From Gemmatimonadota bacterium (GTDB lineage: Bacteria > Gemmatimonadota > Gemmatimonadetes > Gemmatimonadales > GWC2-71-9), in the NCBI GenBank assembly GCA_003169895.1, contig PNAE01000004.1:233186-297185 (forward strand): 64,000 bases of DNA. The letters run 5' to 3'. The translations under genes were made by a program, and so were the position numbers. The notes under the pieces were generated by a model. That model was not told the DNA's origin, searched no databases, and saw nothing but the letters and a program-made list of their open reading frames with translations. Shown here piece by piece: positions 19,313 through 29,400 of the stretch. Every line of letters starts with the position of its first letter. Position 1 is the first letter of the stretch.

Positions 19313-21937
19313 ATGACCCGAATCCGCGTTTTCCTCCTGCTCATTGCTGCCGCGATTGCGGCGGCCTGCCATCAAGCCCAGCCCAAGTCCGCCCCGACAC
19401 CCGTCGCACCGCCGCCGGCACCGGCAGGCCGCGGCGTCCCCGCACCAGCACCGCCACCGGCCCCGGGCGACTCCACGCCTCCTGCCGCGGGGCGCGGTGG
19501 TCGGGGTGGCGCGGCTGCGGCGACCAGCGAACCGAACCCGCAGCCGTACGGCCGGGTCATCACTGGTGACGTGAAGAGCAAGGCCGGCCTGTTCAAGGTC
19601 GACCGGATCGGGCCGCGACTGCTGTTCGAGATTCCGCGGCACGAGCTCAATCGGGACATGCTGCTCAGCGTTGAAATCGAGAAGACCACGGCGGGCTCGG
19701 GCTACGGCGGCCAGGCGATCGCGCACAGCGTGGTCCGCTGGGAACGGCGCGACAACCGCATCCTGCTGCGCCAAATGAACTACAGCCTGACGGCATCCGA
19801 CACGTCCAATCCGGTGTCGATGGCAGTCGAGAATGCCAACTACGCGCCGATCCTGCGCGTCTTCAACGTCGAGTCATGGGGGCCGGACAGCGTCGCCGTG
19901 ATCGACGCCACGACCCTCTACACGACGCAGACGCCGACGGAAATCAGCGTTACATCCCGGTATCGCGGCACCATCGACGCCAATCGCACACTGCTGGCCA
20001 GTGTGGCCGCCTACCCGACGAACATCGAAGTTCGTTCGGACGTAACCGTGGCGCCGCCGGCCGCCGGGGCTGCTGCCGCCGCGGGCGGCGGACGGGGTGG
20101 CGCAGGGCCCGAGCCAACAACGTTGACCTTTCTGGTCCATTGGTCGATGGTGAAACTGCCGGAGCAGCCGATGATGGCGCGTCTCGATGATCAACGCGTC
20201 GGCCACTTCACTGTGAGCACGATCGACTTTTCGCGCCCGGCGCAGAAGTCGGAACGGCGCACCTTCATCACGCGCTATCGTCTGGAGTGTTCGGACGAGA
20301 AGGTCGGCAATCTCTGCGTCCCGAAGAAGCCGATCGTATACTACGTCGACCCTGCGACCCCGAGATGGCTGGTGCCGTGGGTCAGGAAGGCGATCACCGA
20401 CTGGCAGCCGGCGTTCGAAGCTGCCGGGTTCAAGGACGGCATCATCGCCAAGGACGCGCCGTCCCGCGCCGAGGACCCTGACTGGTCGCCCGAAGACGCG
20501 CGCTATTCGGTCATCGATTGGCTCCCATCGACCACCGAGAACGCGGTCGGGCCCAGCGTGGCCGATCCGCGCTCGGGCGAGATTCTCAACGGGCACCTGC
20601 AGATCTATCACAATGTGATGAACCTGAATCGCGACTGGTACTGGACCCAGGTCGGTGCACTGGATCCGCGCGCCCGGACCCTTCCGCTCCCCGACTCGTT
20701 GCAGGGGCGGATGATGGAGTACGTCATCGCCCACGAGATCGGACACTCGCTCGGCTATCCCCACAACATGAAGGCGAGCGGGATGTATCCGGCGGACTCG
20801 ATTCGCAGCGCGTCGTTCGTGCACCGGATGGGACACACGCCATCCGTCATGGACTATTCCCGCTACAACTACGTCGCGCAGCCGGAAGATCACATCGCAC
20901 TGGAAGACCTGGTCCCGCGGGTCGGGCCGTACGATATCTGGGCAACCCACTGGGGCTACGCGCCGATCCCCGGCGCGAAGACACCGGATGACGAACGCCC
21001 CACGCTCGATCAATGGGCGCGTGAGCAGGACAGCAAGCCGTGGCTCCGGTTCGCAGCCGACGGCTCGACATCGGATCCATACCGCAATACCGAAGCGGTC
21101 GGCGACGCCGACGCGGTCAAGTCAACGGAGTACGGCCTCAAGAACATCAAGCGTCTCGTGCCGATGTTGATCCCGGCGACGACCAAGCCGACCGAGGACA
21201 ACAGCGACCTGGACGAACTGTATGGTCGCCTGGTCGGGCAATGGGCGACGGAGCTGGCGCACGTCGCGGTCATTCCCGGCGCGGTCGAAACCCAGGTCAA
21301 GTACGGCAGCCAGCCCGGCGCGGTGTTCACGCCCGTGAGCGGCGCCAGGCAGCGCGCCGCCGTGAGGTTCATCAACCAGAATGCGTTCGCCACGCCGACC
21401 TTCTTCCTGAAGCCGGAGATCCTGAACCGGATCCAGGATGTGGGAGCGCTGACCACAATCAACTCGGCGCAAGCCCGCGTCCTGGCGACGTTGCTCAATG
21501 ACGGCCGACTGTCCCGGTTGATCGAAATCGAGGCGCTACCGGCTCATCCAGCGGACCTCTACCCGTTGACCGACTACCTGGCTGACATCCGTCACGGGAT
21601 CTGGACTGAGCTCGATGGTCCGTCGGTGCGGATTGACGCCTTCCGCCGAGCACTGCAGCATTCGTATCTCGACGATGTCCGTGTCAAGATCAACCCTCCC
21701 GCGCCGGCTCCGGCCGCTGCCGGCGGTGGGCGCGGCGGGGCGGCCCCCGCCCGGAGTCCGGGCCTCAACGATGCTCGGGCACTACTGCGCATGGAATTGA
21801 AGACGCTCGACGGCACGGTCGTCGCCGCCGAGAGGAAGGCCGGTGACGCCGAGACGCGCGCGCACCTGGCCGACGTGCATCACGAAATCGGTGACATCCT
21901 CAATCCCAGGGGTGCTGCCGGCGGCGACAATCCATGA
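19313..21937 (+). CDS. DUF5117/DUF5118-type zinc metalloprotease lipoprotein
   Basis: The start at 19313 puts a lipoprotein signal first (AAAIAAACHQA); the in-frame ATG at 19256 only adds residues before it. The 874-residue exported protein has a Pro/Ala linker with AGRGGRGG repeats, a DUF5118/5117-like region, and a metzincin-type site HEIGHSLGYPHN near residues 473-484 (three His ligands, catalytic Glu). The DUF4953-like C-terminal half contains MDYSRYNYVAQ, a Met-turn-like segment. A second Gly/Arg-rich linker (AAAGGGRGG) lies near the C-terminus. It overlaps the M1 peptidase by ATGA, implying joint secretion and protein degradation outside the cytoplasm. Confidence 0.88.
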   Translation: MTRIRVFLLLIAAAIAAACHQAQPKSAPTPVAPPPAPAGRGVPAPAPPPAPGDSTPPAAGRGGRGGAAAATSEPNPQPYGRVITGDVKSKAGLFKVDRIGPRLLFEIPRHELNRDMLLSVEIEKTTAGSGYGGQAIAHSVVRWERRDNRILLRQMNYSLTASDTSNPVSMAVENANYAPILRVFNVESWGPDSVAVIDATTLYTTQTPTEISVTSRYRGTIDANRTLLASVAAYPTNIEVRSDVTVAPPAAGAAAAAGGGRGGAGPEPTTLTFLVHWSMVKLPEQPMMARLDDQRVGHFTVSTIDFSRPAQKSERRTFITRYRLECSDEKVGNLCVPKKPIVYYVDPATPRWLVPWVRKAITDWQPAFEAAGFKDGIIAKDAPSRAEDPDWSPEDARYSVIDWLPSTTENAVGPSVADPRSGEILNGHLQIYHNVMNLNRDWYWTQVGALDPRARTLPLPDSLQGRMMEYVIAHEIGHSLGYPHNMKASGMYPADSIRSASFVHRMGHTPSVMDYSRYNYVAQPEDHIALEDLVPRVGPYDIWATHWGYAPIPGAKTPDDERPTLDQWAREQDSKPWLRFAADGSTSDPYRNTEAVGDADAVKSTEYGLKNIKRLVPMLIPATTKPTEDNSDLDELYGRLVGQWATELAHVAVIPGAVETQVKYGSQPGAVFTPVSGARQRAAVRFINQNAFATPTFFLKPEILNRIQDVGALTTINSAQARVLATLLNDGRLSRLIEIEALPAHPADLYPLTDYLADIRHGIWTELDGPSVRIDAFRRALQHSYLDDVRVKINPPAPAPAAAGGGRGGAAPARSPGLNDARALLRMELKTLDGTVVAAERKAGDAETRAHLADVHHEIGDILNPRGAAGGDNP

Positions 21938-23895
21938 CGTGGATTCGCTGGTCGATTGCAGCCGGAGCTGTCCTGCTCCTCGCGGTACTGCTGCCCGCGG
22001 CGGCGCCGGCGCAAGGCAGCGGTGCTGCGGTCGCGGACAGTTCGCCGTTTCGGCCATTGAGTCTGCCGACGCCCAACGAATATCGCGGCGGCTCCGGCCG
22101 TCCCGGGCCAAGGTACTGGCAGCAGCGCGCGGACTATCGCATTACAGCGACGCTGGATCCCGCTCAGAACGAACTCCGCGGCAGCGAGACGATCCACTAC
22201 GTGAATCACTCGCCCGACCCGCTGCCGTACTTGTGGTTGTTCGTCGAGCAAAATCTTTGCGAACCGAGCAGCATCACCAACGTGCTGAACCAGCCGCCGC
22301 TGGTGTTTCTCGGCAGTACATTCGATTTCTCGTGCCAGGGGTTCACCGGCGGCGGGTACCTCGACCATGTTCGCTTGGCACGACAACCCGGCCAACAGCT
22401 ACCAGCCAATAGCGCCTTTTCCGATCTACCTCACACTCGCTACGGCACAACGATGCGGGTCGATCTTCCCCGGCCACTTGCCTCGGGGGGAAGCATCGAT
22501 CTCGACCTCGGTTGGTCGTTCAAGGTGCCGTTCCAGGGTGGCGGTCGCATGGGCCACGACGGTCCACTCTACGAGATCGCGCAGTGGTACCCGCGGATGG
22601 CGGTCTATGATGACGTTCACGGCTGGAATCACGAGCCGTACATCGGGGCGGGGGAGTTCTATCTCGAGTACGGAGCGTTCGACGTCAGCATCACCGTACC
22701 GGCCACCTACGTCGTCGCAGCCACCGGGCAGCTGCAGAACGCCGATTCGGTCCTGACCGCGACCGAGCGGGCGCGGTTGCGCCAGGCACGCCACTCCGAC
22801 ACCGCGATCGCGATCATTCGCGCAAACGAGGCCGCCGATCCGGCGACGACCCGCCCCCGCAGCACGGGAACGCTGACGTGGCATTTCACCGCCGACTCGG
22901 TGCGGGACGTAGCGTTCGCTGCGGGGCCCGGCATGCGCTGGGACGCGAGCGGCTACGACGGTATCCTGGTCGAGACATTGTACCGTCCCCAGGCGAACAA
23001 GTGGCCCGAAGCGAACCGGATGGCCCGCGAGGCGATCAAGTACTTCAGTGACCAATGGTATCGGTACCCGTATTCGCACGCGACGACGGTGGAGGGCCCG
23101 ATCGAGGGCATGGAGTATCCGATGCTCACCTTCGTCCCGAACAGCCCGACACGCGAGGACCAGCAGTGGGCGCTGGCCCACGAGTTCGGCCACGAATGGT
23201 TTCCGATGATTGTCGGCTCGAACGAACGGCTGTATCCCTGGATGGACGAGGGCTTCAACACCTTCATCGACCTCCACAACGCGGCGAACTACTTCAAGGG
23301 GACGCCATACGGCGACTCGATCGAAGTGCATCCACTGCACCTCTACGCGGATCATGCCACGCCTGGCAACGAGCAACCGCTGATCAGCAATCCGACGGAA
23401 GTCCGCGACCTGTTCTGGACGGGATATCAGAAGCCGGCGTTGATGTTGCAGACGCTCCGGTCCGAAGTGCTGGGTCCCGACCGCTTTGATGTGGCGTTCC
23501 GCGAATACATCCGGACCTGGGCATTCAAGCATCCAACGCCGGCAGACTTCTTCCGGCTGATGCGTGACGCGTCAGGCATGGAGCTCGACTGGTTCTGGCG
23601 GGCGTGGGTGTTCAGCACGGCGCGGATCGACCAGGCTGTGGACTCGGTGACGAACGGGCCGGGCGGCGCTGTCGTGCACCTGAGCAATCGAGCTACGATG
23701 GTGATGCCGGGAGAGCTATCGATCACATTCGATGATGGCTCGGTGGCGGTCGTCAAGCTGCCGGTGGAAATGTGGAACCTGGGACCGCGGTTCGACTATC
23801 ACGTCGCAGGAATAAAGCGGGTCCGTCGCGCGGAAATCGATCCTCGTCACGTGCTGCCGGATGTCGAGCGCAGCAACAATGTGTGGGGGCGGTGA
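21934..23895 (+). CDS. M1-family zinc metallopeptidase
   Basis: Exported aminopeptidase-like enzyme of 653 residues. A signal peptide ends APAQG. An N-terminal beta-saddle follows (about 60-280). The gluzincin domain has the GAMEN-like IEGMEYPML, the zinc motif HEFGHEW near residue 416 and the third zinc ligand Glu in MDEGFNTF about 19 residues later. There is also a helical region with TGYQKPALMLQTL. GMEYP instead of GAMEN is common in this bacterial M1 group. It overlaps the preceding metalloprotease by ATGA, so the two are likely made and exported together for extracellular peptide scavenging. Confidence 0.92.
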   Translation: MTWIRWSIAAGAVLLLAVLLPAAAPAQGSGAAVADSSPFRPLSLPTPNEYRGGSGRPGPRYWQQRADYRITATLDPAQNELRGSETIHYVNHSPDPLPYLWLFVEQNLCEPSSITNVLNQPPLVFLGSTFDFSCQGFTGGGYLDHVRLARQPGQQLPANSAFSDLPHTRYGTTMRVDLPRPLASGGSIDLDLGWSFKVPFQGGGRMGHDGPLYEIAQWYPRMAVYDDVHGWNHEPYIGAGEFYLEYGAFDVSITVPATYVVAATGQLQNADSVLTATERARLRQARHSDTAIAIIRANEAADPATTRPRSTGTLTWHFTADSVRDVAFAAGPGMRWDASGYDGILVETLYRPQANKWPEANRMAREAIKYFSDQWYRYPYSHATTVEGPIEGMEYPMLTFVPNSPTREDQQWALAHEFGHEWFPMIVGSNERLYPWMDEGFNTFIDLHNAANYFKGTPYGDSIEVHPLHLYADHATPGNEQPLISNPTEVRDLFWTGYQKPALMLQTLRSEVLGPDRFDVAFREYIRTWAFKHPTPADFFRLMRDASGMELDWFWRAWVFSTARIDQAVDSVTNGPGGAVVHLSNRATMVMPGELSITFDDGSVAVVKLPVEMWNLGPRFDYHVAGIKRVRRAEIDPRHVLPDVERSNNVWGR

Positions 23896-23950
23896 CTCGC
23901 GTCGCGAGCAACATGTGGATGCGATGGCGTATGCGTTGGCGACCCGTCAG

Positions 23951-25762
23951 CTACTTCCACACCGGATGCATCACGCCCTGCATCGTTGTCCGGTCTGGCG
24001 CGCCGAGATCAAACACGACCACGGTGTTTCTGCCGCGGCGCAGCCACACTCCGGGGATGTACAGGGTTTCCTGCGGCCCGATGTCCCAGAAGCGCCCGAG
24101 TGCGTGTCCGTTGACCCACACGGCGCCTTTGCCCCAGCCGCGCGTGTCGAGGAACGTGTCGCCCGGCTTGGCAACGGTGAATTCGCCGCGGTAGAACGCC
24201 GGACCGTTCGGCGTTGTCCGAGCGGGGCGGGGGGCCGGTGCATTTGTCATCGGCAACGCGAACACGTCCCAGCCGGGAATCGGCATGCCGTCCATTGTCA
24301 CCGGACCGGTGATTCCCTTGCGCTCGCCCTGAAGCGCCTTGGTGAAGTTCACCCGTCCGCCATTCTCGACAAGAATGTCCAGCTGCGCCGCCCCGGCCGG
24401 CACGGCAATCATCGAGCTGTCCTGGCCCAGGCGGCGGTCGAGCGTCGCAACGAGATTGCCGTCAATGTAGACCTGGGCGAAGTCGCGCACTCCGTGGATC
24501 GCGAGCATGGCGTGCGACGTCCACTGCGGTACCGTGCGATACAGGATGTAGCCATATGACTGGCCGAACGTTTCCATTGCTCGCAGCTGCTTGACATGCA
24601 CGGGTGCGCCGAGCGCGCTCCACAATGCTGTCGATTGCGTCAGCCGGAATGGATCGAGCGTGATGGTCGAATCGCTCGGCGGCACTGGCAGCAATGCGCC
24701 CTGGGTGTGCCGGGCGATCACGTCACGAAACGCGAAGTACTTGGGCGTGGGCCGGCCCGACTCGTCCAGCGCCGCGTCATAGTCGTAGCTCGTCGTCTGG
24801 GGATGGTATTTCCCGCCGTCGATGTTAGCGCCGTTCATGAAGCCAAACGTGGTGCCGCCATGAAACATGTAGAGATTGACGGAGTAGCCGCGGCCCAGCA
24901 TCCAGTCGAGTTCTCCGGCCTGTCGGGTCGCGTCGGTGTGGGCGTGCTCGCCACCCCACTGATCGAACCATCCGGCCCAGTACTCACCGCTCATCAGCGG
25001 CTCGCCGGGACGGAAGCGGGCGAGGCGGGCGAAGGCACTGTCGGCCTCGCCGGTGCCGAAGTTGACCACCGCGGGAAGATCCGGCAGGGTGCCGTCGCGC
25101 AACTGGTAGTCGCCGTCAGCGGTATGGAGCCGCACGCTCCCGAACCCCGCGTGCCGTAACGCATCGCGCTGCCACGCCATGTACGCGCGGTCGTGGTCGA
25201 ATGATCCATACTCATTCTCCACCTGCACCGCGATGATCGGCCCGCCATGACTTGAGAGCAGGGGCGTCAATTCCTTCCCGAGCCGATCGAGCCAGCGCGC
25301 CGCCGCGATCGTGAACTGTGGTTGCAGGCTGCGCAACATCATCGTCGAATCGGCGAGCAGCCACGCAGGATAGCCGCCGAGATCCCATTCGGCGCAGACA
25401 TACGGCCCTGGCCGCAGGATGATCCGCAGTCCTTCCTGCTGGGCGATGCGGAGGTATTCGGCGACGTCGTTCTGGCCGCGGAAGTCGTAATGCCCGGGCC
25501 GTGGCTCGTGGAGGTTCCAGAAGACGTAGGTCGAAATGGTGTTGAGACCCATCGCCCGCGCCTTGCGCAGCCGGTCACGCCAGTCCGCGCGGGGAATGCG
25601 GGCGTAGTGCATTTCACCCGAGATGATCTGATACGGCTTGCCGTCCAGCAGGAAGCGACCCGAGTCGGCGGCGAGCGCGGGTTGCTGGCTCTGCAGCGGC
25701 GGCACCGCGCCAATTGCAAGTGCGAGGACGAGCTGTCCGCTGATTGTGGCGAAACGCATCAT
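23951..25762 (-). CDS. GH35 beta-galactosidase, exported
   Basis: Retaining glycosidase of family GH35 (603 residues) with a signal peptide ending near LQSQQ. The TIM barrel begins FLLDGKPYQIISGEMHY, the standard GH35 opening. The acid/base is Glu184 in VENEYGSFDH and the nucleophile Glu260 in MSGEYWAGWFD. GPYVCAEWDLGGYP and the C-terminal jelly-roll (GWGKGAVWVNGHALGRFW) are also typical. The target is terminal beta-galactose on oligo- or polysaccharides outside the cytoplasm. It is convergent with the M1 peptidase; the two stops are 55 bases apart. No nearby sugar transporter is visible, so it may work alone. Confidence 0.94.
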   Translation of the reverse strand: MMRFATISGQLVLALAIGAVPPLQSQQPALAADSGRFLLDGKPYQIISGEMHYARIPRADWRDRLRKARAMGLNTISTYVFWNLHEPRPGHYDFRGQNDVAEYLRIAQQEGLRIILRPGPYVCAEWDLGGYPAWLLADSTMMLRSLQPQFTIAAARWLDRLGKELTPLLSSHGGPIIAVQVENEYGSFDHDRAYMAWQRDALRHAGFGSVRLHTADGDYQLRDGTLPDLPAVVNFGTGEADSAFARLARFRPGEPLMSGEYWAGWFDQWGGEHAHTDATRQAGELDWMLGRGYSVNLYMFHGGTTFGFMNGANIDGGKYHPQTTSYDYDAALDESGRPTPKYFAFRDVIARHTQGALLPVPPSDSTITLDPFRLTQSTALWSALGAPVHVKQLRAMETFGQSYGYILYRTVPQWTSHAMLAIHGVRDFAQVYIDGNLVATLDRRLGQDSSMIAVPAGAAQLDILVENGGRVNFTKALQGERKGITGPVTMDGMPIPGWDVFALPMTNAPAPRPARTTPNGPAFYRGEFTVAKPGDTFLDTRGWGKGAVWVNGHALGRFWDIGPQETLYIPGVWLRRGRNTVVVFDLGAPDRTTMQGVMHPVWK

Positions 25763-25806
25763 CCAATGAGAGTCGCCGGGGCATCCGGGCGCAAGTGCGG
25801 CGTGTC

Positions 25807-25831
25807 GTCCTCCACTTCGCTCACGATGACA
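25807..25831 (-). repeat. degenerate copy of a dispersed repeat forming a gene 3' end
   Basis: On the minus strand this reads TGTCATCGTGAGCGAAGTGG and continues AGGAC. It matches the repeat at 41291-41307 (minus strand TGTCATCCTGAGCGGAG) at nearly every position. The TGA stop of the dehydratase at 25821-25823 lies inside it, so the repeat appears to supply the end of that coding sequence. Confidence 0.6.
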
Positions 25832-26783
25832 GCAGCGCCTTCAGCCGCTCGAGATCGATGTTCCCGCCGCTCAGGACCGCGACCGCATGTTTGCCGGCGG
25901 CTTGCGGGACCTTCCCGGCCAGCAGCGCGGCCGTTGCCGCGGCACCCGCCGCTTCTGCCAGCAACTTCGCCCGGCTGAGGATGAGCGACATTGCGGTGGC
26001 GATTTCCGCATCGGTGACAAGTACGACATCGTCCACGAGGTCGCGAATGATGGGATAGGTGAGGTCGCCAGCGAACGGCGCCGCGAGTCCATCGGCAATG
26101 GTGTCCAGCGTGTCCAGCCGCACCGGATGACCGGCATCGAGGCTCCGCCGCATCGCCGCGGCACCTTCCGGTTCAACTCCGATCAGCATCACGGCAGGGC
26201 ACGCTTGCCGGATTGCGGCCGCGACACCGGCTAGCAGGCCGCCGCCGCCAATCGGCACGACGACCACCTCGACGTCGGGCACCTGCTCCAGGATCTCGAG
26301 GCCTATCGTGGCCGCGCCTGCGATGACAGTGATGTCGTCGAATGGGTGCACCAGGGCATAGCCCTCCGTCGCGCCCAGCTCGCGCGCCCTCACAAACGCC
26401 TCCGCGCCGGTCCCATGCCGGATCACCGTCGCGCCATACTCAGCGCTCGCCGCCGCCTTGCTCTCCGAGGCCGCCGCCGGCATGACGACCGTGCAGCGGA
26501 CACCGAGCGATGCGGCCGCCCACGCGAGCGCCTGGGCGTGATTGCCGGCGGACACGGTAACCACTCCGCGGGCGCGAGTTGCGTCGTCCAGTTGGCTCAC
26601 AGCGTTGAGCGCGCCGCGTACCTTGAATGAGCCGGTCTTCTGCAGCGACTCGCACTTGAGCGAGAGTGTAGCGACCCCGGATCGGGTCGCGAGAGTACGA
26701 GACGAGAGCGACGGGGTGAAATGCAGCCGCCCGGCGATGCGGGCGCGAGCTGCGTGGATCGTGTCGAGAGAAGGGATCGGCAT
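25821..26783 (-). CDS. PLP-dependent threonine/serine dehydratase (TdcB/IlvA-like)
   Basis: Fold-type II PLP enzyme of 320 residues that deaminates L-threonine or L-serine to the 2-oxo acid. The PLP lysine is Lys54 in KTGSFKVRGA. The phosphate-binding GGGGLLAG loop and the C-terminal LSGGNID strand are present. There is no ACT regulatory domain, so this is the short catabolic or serine-racemase-like form. A paralogue of similar length lies at 38442, paired with RidA. A TACTTT hexamer 6 bases before the ATG (26790-26795) suggests a leaderless transcript. The last codons fall in a dispersed repeat. Confidence 0.88.
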   Translation of the reverse strand: MPIPSLDTIHAARARIAGRLHFTPSLSSRTLATRSGVATLSLKCESLQKTGSFKVRGALNAVSQLDDATRARGVVTVSAGNHAQALAWAAASLGVRCTVVMPAAASESKAAASAEYGATVIRHGTGAEAFVRARELGATEGYALVHPFDDITVIAGAATIGLEILEQVPDVEVVVVPIGGGGLLAGVAAAIRQACPAVMLIGVEPEGAAAMRRSLDAGHPVRLDTLDTIADGLAAPFAGDLTYPIIRDLVDDVVLVTDAEIATAMSLILSRAKLLAEAAGAAATAALLAGKVPQAAGKHAVAVLSGGNIDLERLKALLSS

Positions 26784-26789
26784 GAAACG

Positions 26790-26795
26790 AAAGTA
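26790..26795 (-). promoter_or_regulatory. -10 hexamer TACTTT, leaderless start
   Basis: On the minus strand TACTTT is followed by six bases and the ATG of the dehydratase at 26783. There is no Shine-Dalgarno sequence, so transcription would start at about the A of the ATG. Confidence 0.4.
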
Positions 26796-26854
26796 ACGCG
26801 ACGGCGGTCGGCGTTCGCCGGAGGCGCTCGGCCGGTTCGGCCAACTAATACCGG

Positions 26855-28177
26855 TCAGTCGGCCGGCGGCTCGGCAGCGGCTGTGCTGCGGTGGATGGTG
26901 AGAAAGTAGAACACCGGCACCCCAAGTAGGATGAGGCCGCTACCGACGATCGCGTCTCGCGGCTGAGCCACCGCGGCGTTGACCAGCATGGCCGCCGCCG
27001 CGAGGAGGAAGACCGCCGGGACGATGGGATAGCCGGGCGTGTGAAATGGTCGAGCCAGATCGGGTCGCCGCCGCCGCAGCCGGAAAAGGCCGATCACGCA
27101 AAGGATGTAGAACGGCCAGGCCCCGAGGATATAGGCGTCAGCCAATTGTTCGAAGGTGTGGCTCAGGACGCCAACCACGCCGAGCAGACACGTGACGGTG
27201 ATGGCAACGTGCGGCGTCTGATACCGGCGGTGAATGTTCGCGAGCCATCCCAGCCGCGGCGTATCCTGCCCCAAGGCGAACGACATTCGTGGCGAAGCGA
27301 GCACCGTGCCGTTCAGCGACCCCAGGGTCGCAACCACCACGAGTGCCGCAATCAGGCCGCGGCCGGCGGGGCCGAATGCCCATCCAGCGGCGTCTGCCGC
27401 GACCGCCTTGGAGGTGGCGATCGCCGCTATCGGGAGTGCGTGCAGGTACGCGAGATTGACGAGCACGAACAGCAGCGCGCAGCCACTCACGCCGCCCATG
27501 AGTACCAGCGGCATGACACGCTCACCGCGGCGAACTTCACCGGTGATATAGGTGGTCGAGCCCCATCCCGAATAGGTCCACATCACGGTGACCAGTGCGA
27601 GGCCGAACGCATGCGCCGATATGCCGCTCGCGGGTGGTGCCCCGGTCGGTGAGGCGGCAGGCGTGGCGACGAGGATCACGATGGCGAACCCGGCCAGGGC
27701 CAACGCCTTGGCCGCGCCGGTCACCGTGCCGATGGCAGCGCTGAACCAGACCGACCGGTAGTTCACGGCGCCGAGCAGGAGCACGATGGCGGCGGCCGAG
27801 GCACGTTCATGCGCCGCGAGCCGGGGTACCAACGATCCAAGGTACGAGGCGAACACGAGCGCGCCGGCGCCGACGGCGACGGGGCGGAGAAAGAACGTGT
27901 GCGCCCAGGCATAGGTGAACGCCACCACCGGACTCACACCTTCCCGCAGGTAGACGTAGCGTCCGCCCGTGGCGGGAAACATCGCCGCCAGTTCGCCGAA
28001 CGACAGCGCGCCGGCCACGGCGAGCAATCCGCCGGTGATCCATACCAGCATGAAGCCGGTCGGCGACGGGACGTCGCGCGCGACGACGCTCGCCACGCGA
28101 AAGATGCCGCTGCCGATCATGATCGACACCAGGGTCCCGGTCGCGCCGACGGCGCCGAGCCGGCGCGGGAGCGTCAT
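26855..28177 (-). CDS. APC-superfamily amino acid permease
   Basis: Inner-membrane transporter of 440 residues with twelve predicted spans. The first helix carries the APC substrate-binding loop GTLVSIMIGSGIFRVAS, matching the LAT/AAT group, and later segments (FGELAAMFPATGGRYVYLRE) are family hallmarks. The direction of transport (uptake or exchange) and substrate are not decided by sequence. It lies 71 bases downstream of the start of the threonine/serine dehydratase on the same strand, upstream in transcription order. Uptake of an amino acid that the dehydratase then consumes is a reasonable guess, but they may not share a transcript. Confidence 0.9.
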   Translation of the reverse strand: MTLPRRLGAVGATGTLVSIMIGSGIFRVASVVARDVPSPTGFMLVWITGGLLAVAGALSFGELAAMFPATGGRYVYLREGVSPVVAFTYAWAHTFFLRPVAVGAGALVFASYLGSLVPRLAAHERASAAAIVLLLGAVNYRSVWFSAAIGTVTGAAKALALAGFAIVILVATPAASPTGAPPASGISAHAFGLALVTVMWTYSGWGSTTYITGEVRRGERVMPLVLMGGVSGCALLFVLVNLAYLHALPIAAIATSKAVAADAAGWAFGPAGRGLIAALVVVATLGSLNGTVLASPRMSFALGQDTPRLGWLANIHRRYQTPHVAITVTCLLGVVGVLSHTFEQLADAYILGAWPFYILCVIGLFRLRRRRPDLARPFHTPGYPIVPAVFLLAAAAMLVNAAVAQPRDAIVGSGLILLGVPVFYFLTIHRSTAAAEPPAD

Positions 28178-28224
28178 GTCTGACCGGGCAGGTGGCTGGT
28201 CGCGAGTCCGGATGGTCCCGGGCC

Positions 28225-29400
28225 TCAGGTCGGTTCCGGCGCGCGCAGGCGCAGCGCGCGGGCAACTCGACCGGCGGCGCGGCGAACGTCGTACCGCCGG
28301 ATGCAGCGGTCAATGGCGCGGGTGATGTCCGCGCGCGAGTGAGCCGCGGCCAGCTCGCGAAGGCGCTCCATGCGGGTGCGGTCGAGGTCCTGGCGCAGGT
28401 GCAATGTGGCGAGTGCGTCCGTACTCCACGCCTCGGCCGGAAACGTGACGCAGCGATCGCGCAAGCCGAGCAGCTCGAATCCCGTGAGGGTACGGAGGCA
28501 CTTCTCGCACCGACCGCAATTGGTGTCCGAACGCCCGATCCAGCACACCCGGAGGTGCTGCATGGCGAGGTCCGAGCGCGCTACCGTGCCGATCTTCATG
28601 AAGCGCGATGCGAGTGCACCATCGTTCCGGATGTCAGTACGGGTCGTGGACAGGAGTGGATCCACGAGAGGGTGCGTTCCCCAGGGATTGCGCGAGCGGT
28701 ATGTGACACTCGACGGAATCAGCACGCGACGGTACCGGCGTTCGAGACTGAGCGCCACCGCCGCCAACGCCGGCGCCTGGCTGAGTTTTCCCCAGTTGGT
28801 GACATTCCACCCCGATTCGCGCAGATTGGTCGCGACGGTCACGACGTGCTTGCCGAAGTGGTCCGCAATTCGCGTGACCCGCGCGCGGAGCCGGTCGAAC
28901 ACATCGCGAGCCGCGATCGGTACGTCGAACCCCCAGATGGTGAGCAGGTCGTCAATCTGCACTCGGTACAGCGCATCGCCGCCCGGCTCATGACGAAGCA
29001 GCGTATGGAACGAATCCAAGCCCGCGCTGAACATGGCGGCAGTGCGCGCCTGCGGGTCTGGTATACCGGGTGCCAGGAGGTCAGCGTCGATCGCGATCGG
29101 CTCATACACACCGGGGTACCAGCCCTGCCAGATCTGCATGATCGCCTCGGCGCCATCGCGGAGACCCGGATCAACGGGTCGGCACAGCTCCAGTGGTTCG
29201 CGCAGCGTCACCGCCAAGGGGAGCAGACAAGCGAGCCACGGATCGCCGGATTCACTCAGCCCGTCTGCGCATTCCAGCGGGACATCGAACCAGATCCGTT
29301 CCGCCGGCCGGGCTGGGTCACGATACTCGATATCGCCCGTGAGTCGCGCGCGCTCCGGCCCCCACGGGGACGACTCCGGTACGACACGGAGCAACCTCAT
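28225..29400 (-). CDS. QueC-like PP-loop ATPase of unknown function
   Basis: I set the start at 29400, where the ATG overlaps the stop of the PrsW gene (ATGA); the open frame back to 29559 runs inside that gene. The 391-residue protein has a roughly 115-residue N-terminal region I cannot assign. Next is the PP-loop AAMFSAGLDSFHTLL (SGGxDS motif at about 125-131) that binds ATP for adenylation. The C-terminal zinc site has Cys286 followed by Cys295, 298 and 301 in NCGRCEKC, the same spacing type as QueC. QueC makes preQ0, but no other queuosine gene is nearby and the N-terminus differs. Partnership with the coupled membrane protease is inferred. Confidence 0.75.
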   Translation of the reverse strand: MRLLRVVPESSPWGPERARLTGDIEYRDPARPAERIWFDVPLECADGLSESGDPWLACLLPLAVTLREPLELCRPVDPGLRDGAEAIMQIWQGWYPGVYEPIAIDADLLAPGIPDPQARTAAMFSAGLDSFHTLLRHEPGGDALYRVQIDDLLTIWGFDVPIAARDVFDRLRARVTRIADHFGKHVVTVATNLRESGWNVTNWGKLSQAPALAAVALSLERRYRRVLIPSSVTYRSRNPWGTHPLVDPLLSTTRTDIRNDGALASRFMKIGTVARSDLAMQHLRVCWIGRSDTNCGRCEKCLRTLTGFELLGLRDRCVTFPAEAWSTDALATLHLRQDLDRTRMERLRELAAAHSRADITRAIDRCIRRYDVRRAAGRVARALRLRAPEPT